Source: Croceicoccus estronivorus (lineage in GTDB: Bacteria > Pseudomonadota > Alphaproteobacteria > Sphingomonadales > Sphingomonadaceae). From it: a stretch of DNA of 64,000 nt. Every line of letters starts with the position of its first letter. Within the stretch, counting starts at the first letter, position 1. Position numbers and translations under genes: made by a program. Shown one piece after another: positions 26,519-34,768 of this stretch. The notes under the pieces were generated by a model. That model was not told where the DNA came from. It ran no database searches and saw nothing but the letters and a program-made list of their open reading frames with translations. The DNA is taken from positions 142,918-206,917 of the forward strand of contig NZ_JRQQ01000009.1 of assembly GCF_001625325.1 (NCBI RefSeq), read 5' to 3'.

Positions 26519-26550
26519 TCGCGGGCCGAGTTGTGAAAGGCGGATAGGCG

Positions 26551-27876
26551 GTGCCTGGCGGGGGATTCTTCGACGAACTGGGCTCGAGCGAGCTGGTTCG
26601 CCTCTATCAGCAGCGGACGAAATTGCGCGTCTGGGTGCGTTCGCGGCTGTGGGTTCAGGTCCTTATCGCAATGGTGTCGGGCATCGCGGTCGGCTTTGCG
26701 CTCGGGCCTGCGGCCGGCTGGGTTCCGGCACGCAACGCGGCAGTCATCGGAGACTGGCTGGCCTTGCCCGGAAAGGTCTTCCTGGGTTTGATAGCGATCG
26801 TCCTGGTGCCGCTGGTATTCAGCTCGATTGTCGGCGGGCTGGCGGCAACGCCGTCTGGTCGGATCATGCGGGTGATCGGTATCCGGCTGGGCCTGTTCAT
26901 CGTGGCGACGACAAGCATGGCGGCATTCATCGGTCTGGGGCTGGCCCGGTTGTTTCAGCCAGGTGCCGGGCTGGAACAGCCCCAGCCAGCGGCGGCGGTA
27001 TTGACTGCCGACTCCCAGCCATTCGATATGATGCGATTGCCCGACCTGCTGGCAGGTGTCTTGCCGACCAATCCGGCGGCCTCCGTGATGCAGGGAGATT
27101 TGCTGGCAATCGTCATTCTGGCGTTGTTGACCGGAGTCGCCGCGTCACAAGCGCGCAGGGAAAAGGTTATGCCTTTCCTGGCCCTGATGGATGCCCTGCT
27201 TTCCATTTCGATGACCATAGTCAAATGGGCCATGCTGCTATCACCGCTAGCCGTATTCGGTTTGATGGCGCAGCTCATGATTCAGGTCGGCATGGACAGC
27301 TTGCTCGGCCTTGTCACTTATGTCGGGACCGTTTTACTCGGACTGGCCCTGCTGTTCGCGATCTACCTTGCGATCCTCGGACTTGCCGGTGGGCTGGGGC
27401 TCAAGGCGTTCCTTCTTGCCGCTGGACAGAATCTGCTGCTCGCCTTTTCGACGTCCAGTTCCTCGGCAGTGATGCCCAGCACGATCCAGACTGCCCGCAA
27501 GCTGCATGTCCCGGACGAGATTGCCAATCTGGTGATTCCTGTGGGGGCGACCATGAACATGGCGGGGACCGCGCTTTATCAGGGGGTGGCCATCCTGTTC
27601 CTTGCGCAGATCGCGAATGTGGATTTGAGTTGGGGGGAGACGCTGCTGATTATCGGCACGCTGGTTGCCTCTTCCATCGGAGCGCCCGGCACGCCGGGAG
27701 TCAGCATTGCGATACTGGCCAGTGTGGCCGTCGGCTTTGGCATTCCGCCCGGCGGGCTGGTCATCATTCTCGGTGTCGATCGCCTGCTGGACATGAGCCG
27801 GACGGTCGTGAACGTCACAGGCGATATTACCGCAGCCGTGTTGCTGCGTCATTCGCTCGAAGGCCGCGAAGATTGA
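26551..27876 (+). CDS. Dicarboxylate/amino acid:cation symporter (DAACS family)
   Basis: A 441-residue inner-membrane symporter of the GltP/DctA family with about eight helices and two hairpins. The family signatures are present: a serine-rich FSTSSSSAVMPST hairpin and PVGATMNMAGTAL, followed by LASSIGAPGTPG. The start is GTG 26551 behind AAAGGCGG. It follows the M20 hydrolase by 32 bases and is probably cotranscribed. It would import glutamate, aspartate or a similar dicarboxylate with protons or sodium. This is the last gene of the catabolic island. Confidence 0.93.
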   Translation: MPGGGFFDELGSSELVRLYQQRTKLRVWVRSRLWVQVLIAMVSGIAVGFALGPAAGWVPARNAAVIGDWLALPGKVFLGLIAIVLVPLVFSSIVGGLAATPSGRIMRVIGIRLGLFIVATTSMAAFIGLGLARLFQPGAGLEQPQPAAAVLTADSQPFDMMRLPDLLAGVLPTNPAASVMQGDLLAIVILALLTGVAASQARREKVMPFLALMDALLSISMTIVKWAMLLSPLAVFGLMAQLMIQVGMDSLLGLVTYVGTVLLGLALLFAIYLAILGLAGGLGLKAFLLAAGQNLLLAFSTSSSSAVMPSTIQTARKLHVPDEIANLVIPVGATMNMAGTALYQGVAILFLAQIANVDLSWGETLLIIGTLVASSIGAPGTPGVSIAILASVAVGFGIPPGGLVIILGVDRLLDMSRTVVNVTGDITAAVLLRHSLEGRED

Positions 27877-27903
27877 CGCTGTGCCGGGCGTGACCTGCGG
27901 CCC

Positions 27904-29409
27904 TTAATCGCTGGTGGCCGCAGCTTCCACGCCGGGGACGGCGATTGTGCGCCCCCCGCCAAAATCGTCGCGTACGGTAATAAGCCCTTTTTTCTCCAGA
28001 TGGTCGAGCAGGCGGCGAATCCGGCCCGGAGAATTGGTGCCATAGACGCGCGCAAGTTCGTCCTCGTCCGGGCTGGAAAAGCCTTCGGCAGCCGCCTTGG
28101 CGATGGTGAGGAATGGGGCGAGCAAGTCGTCGTCGACAGTTGTGCCGAGTTGCAGAATGTGTGCCCTGCTGTCCGGATCGAGAGAATCCAGCCGGGCGAC
28201 TGCTACAGCAAAGGAACGGCGGAATCCGGTCATGTCCAGTCCCCGCGATGAAATCCGGCGCGCCCGGCACCGCGAAAGGAACATCTGGTAGAGACTGCTG
28301 GCGGGCTGGAAAGTGCAATCGGGTTCGTCGGCCAGTTCGCGCAGGATAGCGTCGATGCTGCTATCCTGATCCTGTTGCCCCTCCTGCGTCTCGTCGGAGG
28401 GTTCGGTCGTGGCCGTTTCGAAATCGGCAATTCTTTCGGCCAGCCGCTCGGGATCCTGGCTATGCGGAGATGGTGGCGGAGGAGGAGGGGCTGCCGGTCG
28501 TTCGGCCGCCGCGCTGGCGAGTTCGGAGCGCAACAGGGCCTCCATCTCCTCCGGCGGTGCCGATGGGGGTGGCACGAGCGTGGCCACTGCCCCTTTCGAG
28601 CCGGAGCGGACCGCACCGATTTTCACCGAGATGGGGCGTCTGGAGATCGCGGGGCCCAAGCCGAGGAAGCAGCCGCGTTGCAAATCGCGGATGCGTTCGG
28701 CCTGGCGGCGTTCCATGCCCAGCAGGTCCGCAGCGCGGAGCATGTCGATATCGAGGAACGTGCGGCCCATGAGGAAGTTGGACGCTTCCGCCGCGACGTT
28801 CTTCGCCAGTTTGGCCAGCCGCTGCGTCGCCACGATCCCTGCCAGACCGCGCTTGCGCCCGCGGCACATCAGGTTGGTCATGGCGGACAATGTCATCCGC
28901 CGCGTATCCTCGTTGATTTCCCCGGCAACGGCCGGGGCGAACATCTGCGCTTCGTCCACGACGACCAGTACGGGGAACCAATGTTCGCGGGGGGCATCGA
29001 ACAGGGCGGTCAGGAACATCGCCGCGCAGCGGATCTGCTGTTCGACATCGAGCCCTTCCAGCGCAAGGACGACTGAGGCGCGATGTTCCCGCGTCCGGGC
29101 CGCAAGCGTGGCGATTTCCGCACTCGAATGGGCCGCACCATCGACCACGACATGGCCGAAATGATCGGCCAGCGAAACGAAGTCGCCTTCCGGATCGATA
29201 ACGACCTGCTGCACCCGCCCGGCGCTCTCTTCCAGAAGGCGCCGCAGCAGGTGGGATTTGCCAGAGCCGCTGTTGCCCTGCACCAGCAATCGCGTGGCCA
29301 GAAGCTCCTCAAGGTCGACGGAAATCTCCTGCCCCGTCGTCGCATCCTGGCCTATGACAATCTTCGCATCCACCTTGGTGCTGGTAGCCGCAGCGCCGCT
29401 CGGTCCCAA
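27904..29409 (-). CDS. HerA/DUF87-like ATP-binding protein
   Basis: A 501-residue AAA-type ATPase with DUF87 features. The Walker A is LLVQGNSGSGKSHLLRRL (about residue 44) and the Walker B is FPVLVVVDEAQMFAP (about residue 154), followed by the arginine-rich LMCRGRKRGLAGIVATQRL, typical of HerA/VirB4-related pumps. The C-terminal half is low-complexity (PPPPPPSPHS) and then a small winged-helix-like domain (RIRRLLDHLEKKGLITV). It starts at TTG 29409, which has no clear ribosome site, so the true start may be GTG 29373. No NurA nuclease gene is adjacent. A role in DNA processing is likely but unproven. Confidence 0.8.
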   Translation of the reverse strand: MGPSGAAATSTKVDAKIVIGQDATTGQEISVDLEELLATRLLVQGNSGSGKSHLLRRLLEESAGRVQQVVIDPEGDFVSLADHFGHVVVDGAAHSSAEIATLAARTREHRASVVLALEGLDVEQQIRCAAMFLTALFDAPREHWFPVLVVVDEAQMFAPAVAGEINEDTRRMTLSAMTNLMCRGRKRGLAGIVATQRLAKLAKNVAAEASNFLMGRTFLDIDMLRAADLLGMERRQAERIRDLQRGCFLGLGPAISRRPISVKIGAVRSGSKGAVATLVPPPSAPPEEMEALLRSELASAAAERPAAPPPPPPSPHSQDPERLAERIADFETATTEPSDETQEGQQDQDSSIDAILRELADEPDCTFQPASSLYQMFLSRCRARRISSRGLDMTGFRRSFAVAVARLDSLDPDSRAHILQLGTTVDDDLLAPFLTIAKAAAEGFSSPDEDELARVYGTNSPGRIRRLLDHLEKKGLITVRDDFGGGRTIAVPGVEAAATSD

Positions 29410-29466
29410 GGGGGAAGTGCGGGTTATCTTCCGTTTTCAGGCCCGTGTTTTCAGGCTGGATTGTGC

Positions 29467-31395
29467 CTAGAGCAGATCTTCCATCGCATGCAGGGCGATG
29501 GCGTGGTTCAGGATGATGTCCTTGCGGGTGTTCTGCGTGTGATCGTCGCTCTTGCGGTAGTCTTCGATCGAGGCGCGCAGCTTGGCTTCGTCGAAAATTC
29601 CGACTTCGGCGATCTTTTCAGACGAAAGCCACTTGTCGATCAGCTTGTTGATTTCTGCGGTCTTGGCTTCGTCCGTATGTGCGGGCGGGGCCATGAAGGC
29701 GAATTTCTCACGCTTGTAGAGCACTTCCGGCAGGACATGCTTCATCGCCTCGCGCACGACCCATTTTTCCACCCCGTCGCGAATGCGGACATGCGGCGGA
29801 ATGCGCATGGCCAGTTCGGCGACGTGGTGATCGAGGAAGGCAGGGCGGCTTTCCAGGCTGTTGGCCATGTCCACCCGATCGCCCCCCCAGTTGAGGATCT
29901 GCCCTTCCAGCATGGTCTTGATCCACGAATACTGGACCTTGTCGAGCACGTGGCGCCCATCCAGCATGGACTTGTCGAGGCTGTAGGCGATGGCGGCGAT
30001 CGGATCGTAATCGCCCAGCCGGGCCTTGAACTCTTCAGACAGCAGCGGTTTCACGCGTTCGAGGACCAGCATCCACGGCTGGATCCATGATGGCGTAAAG
30101 CCCATTACTTCCTCGAAGGCAGGGTGGCTGATCTGCTGTTCGGCAAGGACCGATCCTGAAAAGATCGCGTTGCGCTTCTTCATCTCGTCGCCCGCACCGG
30201 TTTCGGCATAGGCGGGATCGTGCAGGAACAGGTCGGCCTTGAACTGGGCATAGCCGCCGAACAACTCGTCGGACCCTTCGCCGGTGATGACCACCTTGTA
30301 GCCGACTTCGCGCACATGGCGGCTCATCAGCATCTTGGCGACGCCCAGCGTGTTGTAGAAAGTCCGTTCGGAATAACGGACCGCGTCCTCGAAATTCTTG
30401 CCGTAAAGGTCCAGCGCCTTGACGTTGAGAATGTCCTGATCGGCCCCGGCCTTGTGCGCCATTTCCGTGGCAATGGCGGCTTCGTCGTAGCGTGCGTCGT
30501 CGAAGCTGATCGTGAAGGCCTTGACCGGCGATTGCTGAATCGCCGCTGCCATGCCCAGGATCGAGCAGGAATCGATCCCGCCCGAAAGATAGCAGGCAAC
30601 GGGCACGTCCGCTTCGAGGCGGAAGGCGATGCTTTCCACCAGCGCGGCGCGGACATTTTCGATATGCTCTTCGTCAGGTAGTTCGTCGTGCTGCCCGTCC
30701 AGCGGGAATTCGGCGTCCCAATAGCGCCGTTCCTCGATTTCGAATCCGTCACCCTTGCGGGAGACGATCAGCATGTGGCCCGGCTCGAGCGCGTGGATGC
30801 CCTCGTACAGTGTCATCCCCGGCACCATCACCTGCATCATCTGGTGCAGCTGTGCCTTGGGGCACATCGTGCGCGGGACAGCGGGGTGGGCCAGCATGGC
30901 CTTCATCTCGGAAGCCCAGAAAAAGCCGTTATCACCCATATGGTAAAAAAGGGGGCGTATTCCAAACCGATCCCGCACAAGGATCAGTTGATCCTTTTCC
31001 TTGTCGAAGATCGCGAACGCGAATTCGCCGCGCAGGTGCTCGACGAAATCGAGCCCGTGCTTGCGATAGAGTTTCAGGGCGATCTCGCTGTCGGACTTGG
31101 TCGCGAATTCGTAGCCGTCTGTCCGCAGCAATCCGCGCAGACGCTTGTAATCGTAGAATTCGCCATTGGCGGTCAGTACCAGCCCGGCTTCATCGTCGTG
31201 AATGGGCTGCTCGCCCGCATTAAGGCCGATGATCGAAAGGCGGGTGTGGATCATCGCAAGGCCGCGTTCCGCCTCCTGATGGAACCCACGGCCATCCGGT
31301 CCGCGGTGGTAAAGAGTATCGGCCATTTTCTCAGCCAGAGCCATGCTGGCGTTTTCAGGGGCGTTTGGGCTCCACAGCCCGGCAATGCCGCACAT
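29467..31395 (-). CDS. asnB: Asparagine synthase-type glutamine amidotransferase
   Basis: A 642-residue class II amidotransferase. Cys2 (MCGIAG) is the glutaminase nucleophile, with RGPDGRG and NGEFYDYK nearby. The synthetase domain has the PPi-loop SGGIDS (residues 271-276) and the GEGSDELFGGY segment. It transfers glutamine-derived ammonia to an AMP-activated carboxylate, classically aspartate to asparagine. It is longer than E. coli AsnB (554 residues), mainly in the synthetase domain. It follows the carbamoyltransferase-like gene by 31 bases on the same strand, at the end of a tight operon with a symporter. Given that context the substrate may not be aspartate. The symbol names the family only. 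Confidence 0.88.
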   Translation of the reverse strand: MCGIAGLWSPNAPENASMALAEKMADTLYHRGPDGRGFHQEAERGLAMIHTRLSIIGLNAGEQPIHDDEAGLVLTANGEFYDYKRLRGLLRTDGYEFATKSDSEIALKLYRKHGLDFVEHLRGEFAFAIFDKEKDQLILVRDRFGIRPLFYHMGDNGFFWASEMKAMLAHPAVPRTMCPKAQLHQMMQVMVPGMTLYEGIHALEPGHMLIVSRKGDGFEIEERRYWDAEFPLDGQHDELPDEEHIENVRAALVESIAFRLEADVPVACYLSGGIDSCSILGMAAAIQQSPVKAFTISFDDARYDEAAIATEMAHKAGADQDILNVKALDLYGKNFEDAVRYSERTFYNTLGVAKMLMSRHVREVGYKVVITGEGSDELFGGYAQFKADLFLHDPAYAETGAGDEMKKRNAIFSGSVLAEQQISHPAFEEVMGFTPSWIQPWMLVLERVKPLLSEEFKARLGDYDPIAAIAYSLDKSMLDGRHVLDKVQYSWIKTMLEGQILNWGGDRVDMANSLESRPAFLDHHVAELAMRIPPHVRIRDGVEKWVVREAMKHVLPEVLYKREKFAFMAPPAHTDEAKTAEINKLIDKWLSSEKIAEVGIFDEAKLRASIEDYRKSDDHTQNTRKDIILNHAIALHAMEDLL

Positions 31396-31426
31396 CGGTA
31401 TGATCCTTGTGTAAGACTTGGGCAGG

Positions 31427-32518
31427 TCAGGCGAGGAAAGTGCTGGGCACGACGTCGCGTACCCGTCCGAAGATCGACAGCAACAGCGCCTGCCTGATCC
31501 ACACGGCCCCGTCGGCCTGGTTGAAATAGAGATTGTGTATCGACTGGTCGAGATCGGTCCCGAGTTCCTCGCCGCGTGCCAGCGGATGCAGGATGACGGT
31601 GTCCGGCTTCAGCTGGCTGTCGCCATCGAGAGAGAATTCACCGCCGAAATGCCGGTAGCCATCGCCGAGGAAGGCAATTGCGTTCATGTAGATCACGTCG
31701 AGATATTCGAGACTCTGCTTGAGATTCTGCGAAAAATCGATCCCGATCGGGCTGGCATTGGTCAGTTCGCGGATCTCGTCGCCCAACGGGTCGGCCATTT
31801 CCGAGAAGATGGTGATGTGGTTGATGTTCTCATGGAACAGCAGGGCGAGAGTGAGAAAGCTCTTCACTGTGCGCATGTTGCCCGGCGTGCCGATGATTCC
31901 GATGTTGAGGCGGAATTTTTCCGGCAACTGACCAAAGGCGATCTCGGGACACCACTTGAGCAGGGCATACCAATCGGCCAGAGCCTGGGTCGGGTGCTCG
32001 TCCGAACCGTTACCCCCGTTGATCAGCGGGATCTTGAGATACTCGCTCAATTCCTGGATCGCGCGCTGCTCCGTATGCCGGACGACCACGACATCGGCGT
32101 AGGAATTGAACATCTGGCCGATGTCCCGCATGCTTTCGCCCTTGGCCACGCCGGTCGTCTTGGCATCGGCCACGCTGATCGTCTTCCCGCCGACGCGCAG
32201 CATGGCGCTTTCGAACGACAGACGCGTCCGGGTGCTGGGTTCGAAGAATGCTGCGGCGAGGATCTTGTCTTCCAGCGCGTGGCCTGCCGGGAAACGACCG
32301 AGCTGGAGATAGGCGGCCAGCTTGGCCAGTTCGACCAGCAGTTCCTTGTCGAACAGCGTCGCCGACAGCACCGAGTTATGATGCAGGCGATCCAGTACGG
32401 TGGCGCGCAGCTTGGGCGAGCGCTCGAGAAAGGCGGAAGGGCTCGGCCGGTTGCCGATGATGCCATCCTTGCGCTCGGGGTCGGCCTCATGCTCGACCTG
32501 CGATGCAGAGAGGCTCAC
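31427..32518 (-). CDS. Atypical aspartate/ornithine carbamoyltransferase-family protein
   Basis: A 363-residue carbamoyltransferase, against about 310 for E. coli PyrB. The carbamoyl-phosphate site is intact: FFEPSTRTR (STRTR at 95) and DEHPTQ (His175). The amino-acid site is not that of PyrB: the MTRVQxER loop is replaced by YMNAIAFLGDGYR (about 267-279) and HPLPR by HPLARGEEL (about 301). So it probably carbamoylates something other than aspartate. GTG 32518 overlaps the stop of the 40-residue ORF (GTGA) and has GGGGAGA upstream. It is coupled to a symporter operon and followed by an AsnB-type enzyme, not to pyrimidine genes. Confidence 0.85.
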   Translation of the reverse strand: MSLSASQVEHEADPERKDGIIGNRPSPSAFLERSPKLRATVLDRLHHNSVLSATLFDKELLVELAKLAAYLQLGRFPAGHALEDKILAAAFFEPSTRTRLSFESAMLRVGGKTISVADAKTTGVAKGESMRDIGQMFNSYADVVVVRHTEQRAIQELSEYLKIPLINGGNGSDEHPTQALADWYALLKWCPEIAFGQLPEKFRLNIGIIGTPGNMRTVKSFLTLALLFHENINHITIFSEMADPLGDEIRELTNASPIGIDFSQNLKQSLEYLDVIYMNAIAFLGDGYRHFGGEFSLDGDSQLKPDTVILHPLARGEELGTDLDQSIHNLYFNQADGAVWIRQALLLSIFGRVRDVVPSTFLA

Positions 32519-32637
32519 CAGACTTCTCCCCGCATCAGATCGCGAACGAGAAAGGCCGTGAGGCCAATGGCCGACAGGGCGCACCAGATCAGCGAGCCGT
32601 ACACGAGGAGGCCAAGAAAGCCGGGGGAGAATGTCAT
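32515..32637 (-). CDS. 40-residue single-span membrane protein (symporter accessory candidate)
   Basis: A small ORF whose ATG overlaps the symporter stop (ATGA) and whose stop overlaps the carbamoyltransferase start (GTGA). It begins MTFSPGFLGLLVYGSLIW, has one hydrophobic span of about 24 residues (LLVYGSLIWCALSAIGLTAFLV), and ends in a short charged tail (RDLMRGEVW). Small membrane partners are known for some sodium:solute symporters, and the tight overlap supports such a role here. It is too short for family assignment by eye. Confidence 0.75.
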   Translation of the reverse strand: MTFSPGFLGLLVYGSLIWCALSAIGLTAFLVRDLMRGEVW

Positions 32638-34058
32638 GCTGTCTCTTTCAGCTTGGCCCAGTCGAACCGGGACTTGGAAAATCGGGTGCAGGCCAGCACC
32701 CAGACCATCGACACGGCCGTGGCGACCAGGGCCCCCACATAAAAGCCGATTGCGAAATAGCAGACGAGGCCGGCGCCTGCGCCCAGCAGCATCCCCCCGA
32801 CCGCGCCGACGCTGTTTGCGCTGCGCCAGTATAGGCCGGTGACGATCGGCCATATCATCGCCCCCACCAGCGGGCCGGCAAAGAAGAGAACGCTTGCCAG
32901 CGTACCGATGCGGGGCAGGCAGACCGCCCAGGTAAATATACCCAGGGCCAATGTCACATATTGCGCGACCGATTTCAAACGCGCCGGTGTGGCGGCCGGG
33001 CGGAACATCCGGCGATAGACGTCTTCTGTCAGCAGGTCCGACGTCGCCGCCAGCAGGCTGTCGATACTGGATGCCAGCGAGCAGAATACGATCACGAAAA
33101 TCGCCACTGCCCCTGCCTTGCCGAGCACTTCGGCAATCACCAGCGGCCCGACCATGTCGGAAGCAGGCACCGCGACATTGAGCGCGCCCGATGCCAGCGC
33201 GATGAAGCCGGCTGCAATCGGCACAGGGAACCAGATGAGCCCGCCCAGAGCAAAGGCCTTGCCCGCGACCCCTTCGCGATAGGCGAACGCCCGGCTCCAC
33301 CAGACATTGTTGTGAAACACCTCGCCTAGGCCGAACAGCAGATTGTTGAAGATCGCCATGATCGCGGCCGGGAACAGCATGTCGAGCAGGGCGGGCCGTT
33401 CGGCGGAGAGGTTGGCGTGAATTGCGTCAATCGAAACGTGGGACAACACGGCAAAGCCGACCACCACGATACCGATGATGATGATCAGGCTCTGGATGAA
33501 GTCTGTGCCGATGACTGCGGCGAGACCGCCGCGCATGGTGTAAAGCACGCAGACGCCCAGGATCACGCTCATACCCCAGGCGTAGGGGATACCGGACAGG
33601 GCGTTAAGCAATATGCCGCCTGCCATGGCCATGCTGACCAGCCAGGTGAGCGAATAGAACAGAGTGAAGACGAGGAAGATGCCCCAGGCCCCGCGACCAT
33701 ACCGCAATCGGAAGAAATCGCCGCTGGTATATCCATGCGGCATCAGCGCGCGGATACGCCCGGCCATCGGCGCAAACAGCAGCAGGCCGAAGGAGGCGGT
33801 GGAATAGGCGAGCATGCCCCAGATGCCGAGCTGCAAAGCGAATTGCGGTGCGAGCATCGTGGTGTTCGAGGTGATCCAGGTCGCGGCCGCAGTGGCGGTC
33901 CCCAGCGCGAGACCGATATTGCGGCCGGCGAGCGCATGATCCTCGAAGCTCTTGTTGCGGCGGCCCCAATAGATACCCAGGCCGATCCACAGCACGCTGA
34001 AGGCGCCTAGCAGGAGCCAGCCGATATTCGGGTCGAGCAGAGCGTCGGCCTTACTCAT
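32634..34058 (-). CDS. Sodium:solute symporter (SSS family)
   Basis: A 474-residue inner-membrane symporter with about 13 helices. It shows the SSS opening WLLLGAFSVLWIGLGIYWG, GRNIGLALGTATAAATWITSNT, and GYTSGDFFRLRYG. The central segment FCSLASSIDSLLAATSDLLTEDVYRR is characteristic. The start ATG 34058 overlaps the end of the FN3-like gene by eight bases, and the stop overlaps the small membrane ORF, so three genes are translationally linked. It would couple Na+ to import of a small solute, possibly the substrate or product of the carbamoyltransferase and amidotransferase downstream. Confidence 0.92.
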   Translation of the reverse strand: MSKADALLDPNIGWLLLGAFSVLWIGLGIYWGRRNKSFEDHALAGRNIGLALGTATAAATWITSNTTMLAPQFALQLGIWGMLAYSTASFGLLLFAPMAGRIRALMPHGYTSGDFFRLRYGRGAWGIFLVFTLFYSLTWLVSMAMAGGILLNALSGIPYAWGMSVILGVCVLYTMRGGLAAVIGTDFIQSLIIIIGIVVVGFAVLSHVSIDAIHANLSAERPALLDMLFPAAIMAIFNNLLFGLGEVFHNNVWWSRAFAYREGVAGKAFALGGLIWFPVPIAAGFIALASGALNVAVPASDMVGPLVIAEVLGKAGAVAIFVIVFCSLASSIDSLLAATSDLLTEDVYRRMFRPAATPARLKSVAQYVTLALGIFTWAVCLPRIGTLASVLFFAGPLVGAMIWPIVTGLYWRSANSVGAVGGMLLGAGAGLVCYFAIGFYVGALVATAVSMVWVLACTRFSKSRFDWAKLKETA

Positions 34059-34536
34059 CGCGGGCTCCGCGCAGTATGGTGGCGACAATGGCAAGGAACA
34101 CCAGGGCGCCAAGCCCCGCCAGCCAGAGCGCACGCGTCAGCGACTGGTGCGCGACATCGAGTTCCAGCGTGGCCGATGCAGTGCCTGCTTCGTCGCGGAG
34201 CTTGAGGTAATAGGTTCCGTCGGCCAGGCCGGACAGGAAATAGGCCGAATTGGCGCCGGAATAGAGCGTCCGTGCATCGCTGAAATCAGGTCTATGGGCC
34301 AGATCGAGCGTCACCGCCCCGGGGGCGGACCATTGGACAAGTGTATAACCCGTGTCGCTGGCGATCGGCCCGGCGTCGCTGAATGCTGGAGCCTCGGCAT
34401 AAGCGGGCGCGGAAAGCGAGACCAGCGAGGCAAGAGCGAAGACCGGGAGCAGTGCGGCCCGTGCCACGAACCGCGCAGGGGCAGTGCCTCGCCTCTTGAA
34501 ATGAACCCGGGAACCAAGACGTCTGGAGGTATTCAC
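34051..34536 (-). CDS. Membrane-anchored FN3-like domain protein
   Basis: A 161-residue exported protein. After a signal-like segment (ARAALLPVFALASLVSLSAPAYA), a fibronectin-III-like strand pattern runs from TGYTLVQWSAPG through LYSGANSAYFLSGLADGTYYLKLRDE. A C-terminal helix (LWLAGLGALVFLAIVATIL) anchors it, with a charged end GARDE. The domain would face the periplasm. The start is uncertain: GTG 34536 has a weak AGG, and GTG 34635 upstream adds an Arg/Gln/Asp repeat from a 12-base DNA duplication. It overlaps the symporter start by eight bases and is the first gene of the operon. It may help the symporter bind or sense solute. Confidence 0.72.
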   Translation of the reverse strand: MNTSRRLGSRVHFKRRGTAPARFVARAALLPVFALASLVSLSAPAYAEAPAFSDAGPIASDTGYTLVQWSAPGAVTLDLAHRPDFSDARTLYSGANSAYFLSGLADGTYYLKLRDEAGTASATLELDVAHQSLTRALWLAGLGALVFLAIVATILRGARDE

Positions 34537-34582
34537 GCACCTCGAGGCAATATCCGCGTAGGCAAGAAAGATTTGTCTTTTA

Positions 34583-34606
34583 CCGTCCTGCCGGCCGTCC
34601 TGCCGG
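34583..34606. repeat. 12-bp tandem duplication
   Basis: CCGTCCTGCCGG occurs twice in a row. It lies in the gap between the aldehyde dehydrogenase and the FN3-like gene, close to where the operon promoter should be. If the longer FN3 start were used, it would encode a repeated RQDG. Confidence 0.8.
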
Positions 34607-34768
34607 TGCTCTTGCTGGTGTGTTTCGCAGGACACCTAACAAAAGCATTCAGGCATGGGAACCGCCTGCGGGTGCTTTTCGCAGATCGTCCGGTGCCTGG
34701 GCAAAAGGCGGGACTGCGCCGCCAGCCTTTGCCTGGGCACGCGAATCCCCGCGCAAAATACACCGCGT

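Noticed and set aside
31427..32518. Calling this gene pyrB
   Set aside because: The aspartate-site motifs are missing and there are no pyrimidine genes nearby.
31418..32842. A 474-codon plus-strand frame opposite the carbamoyltransferase and small membrane ORF
   Set aside because: It runs across three overlapping minus-strand genes that have motifs and ribosome sites.
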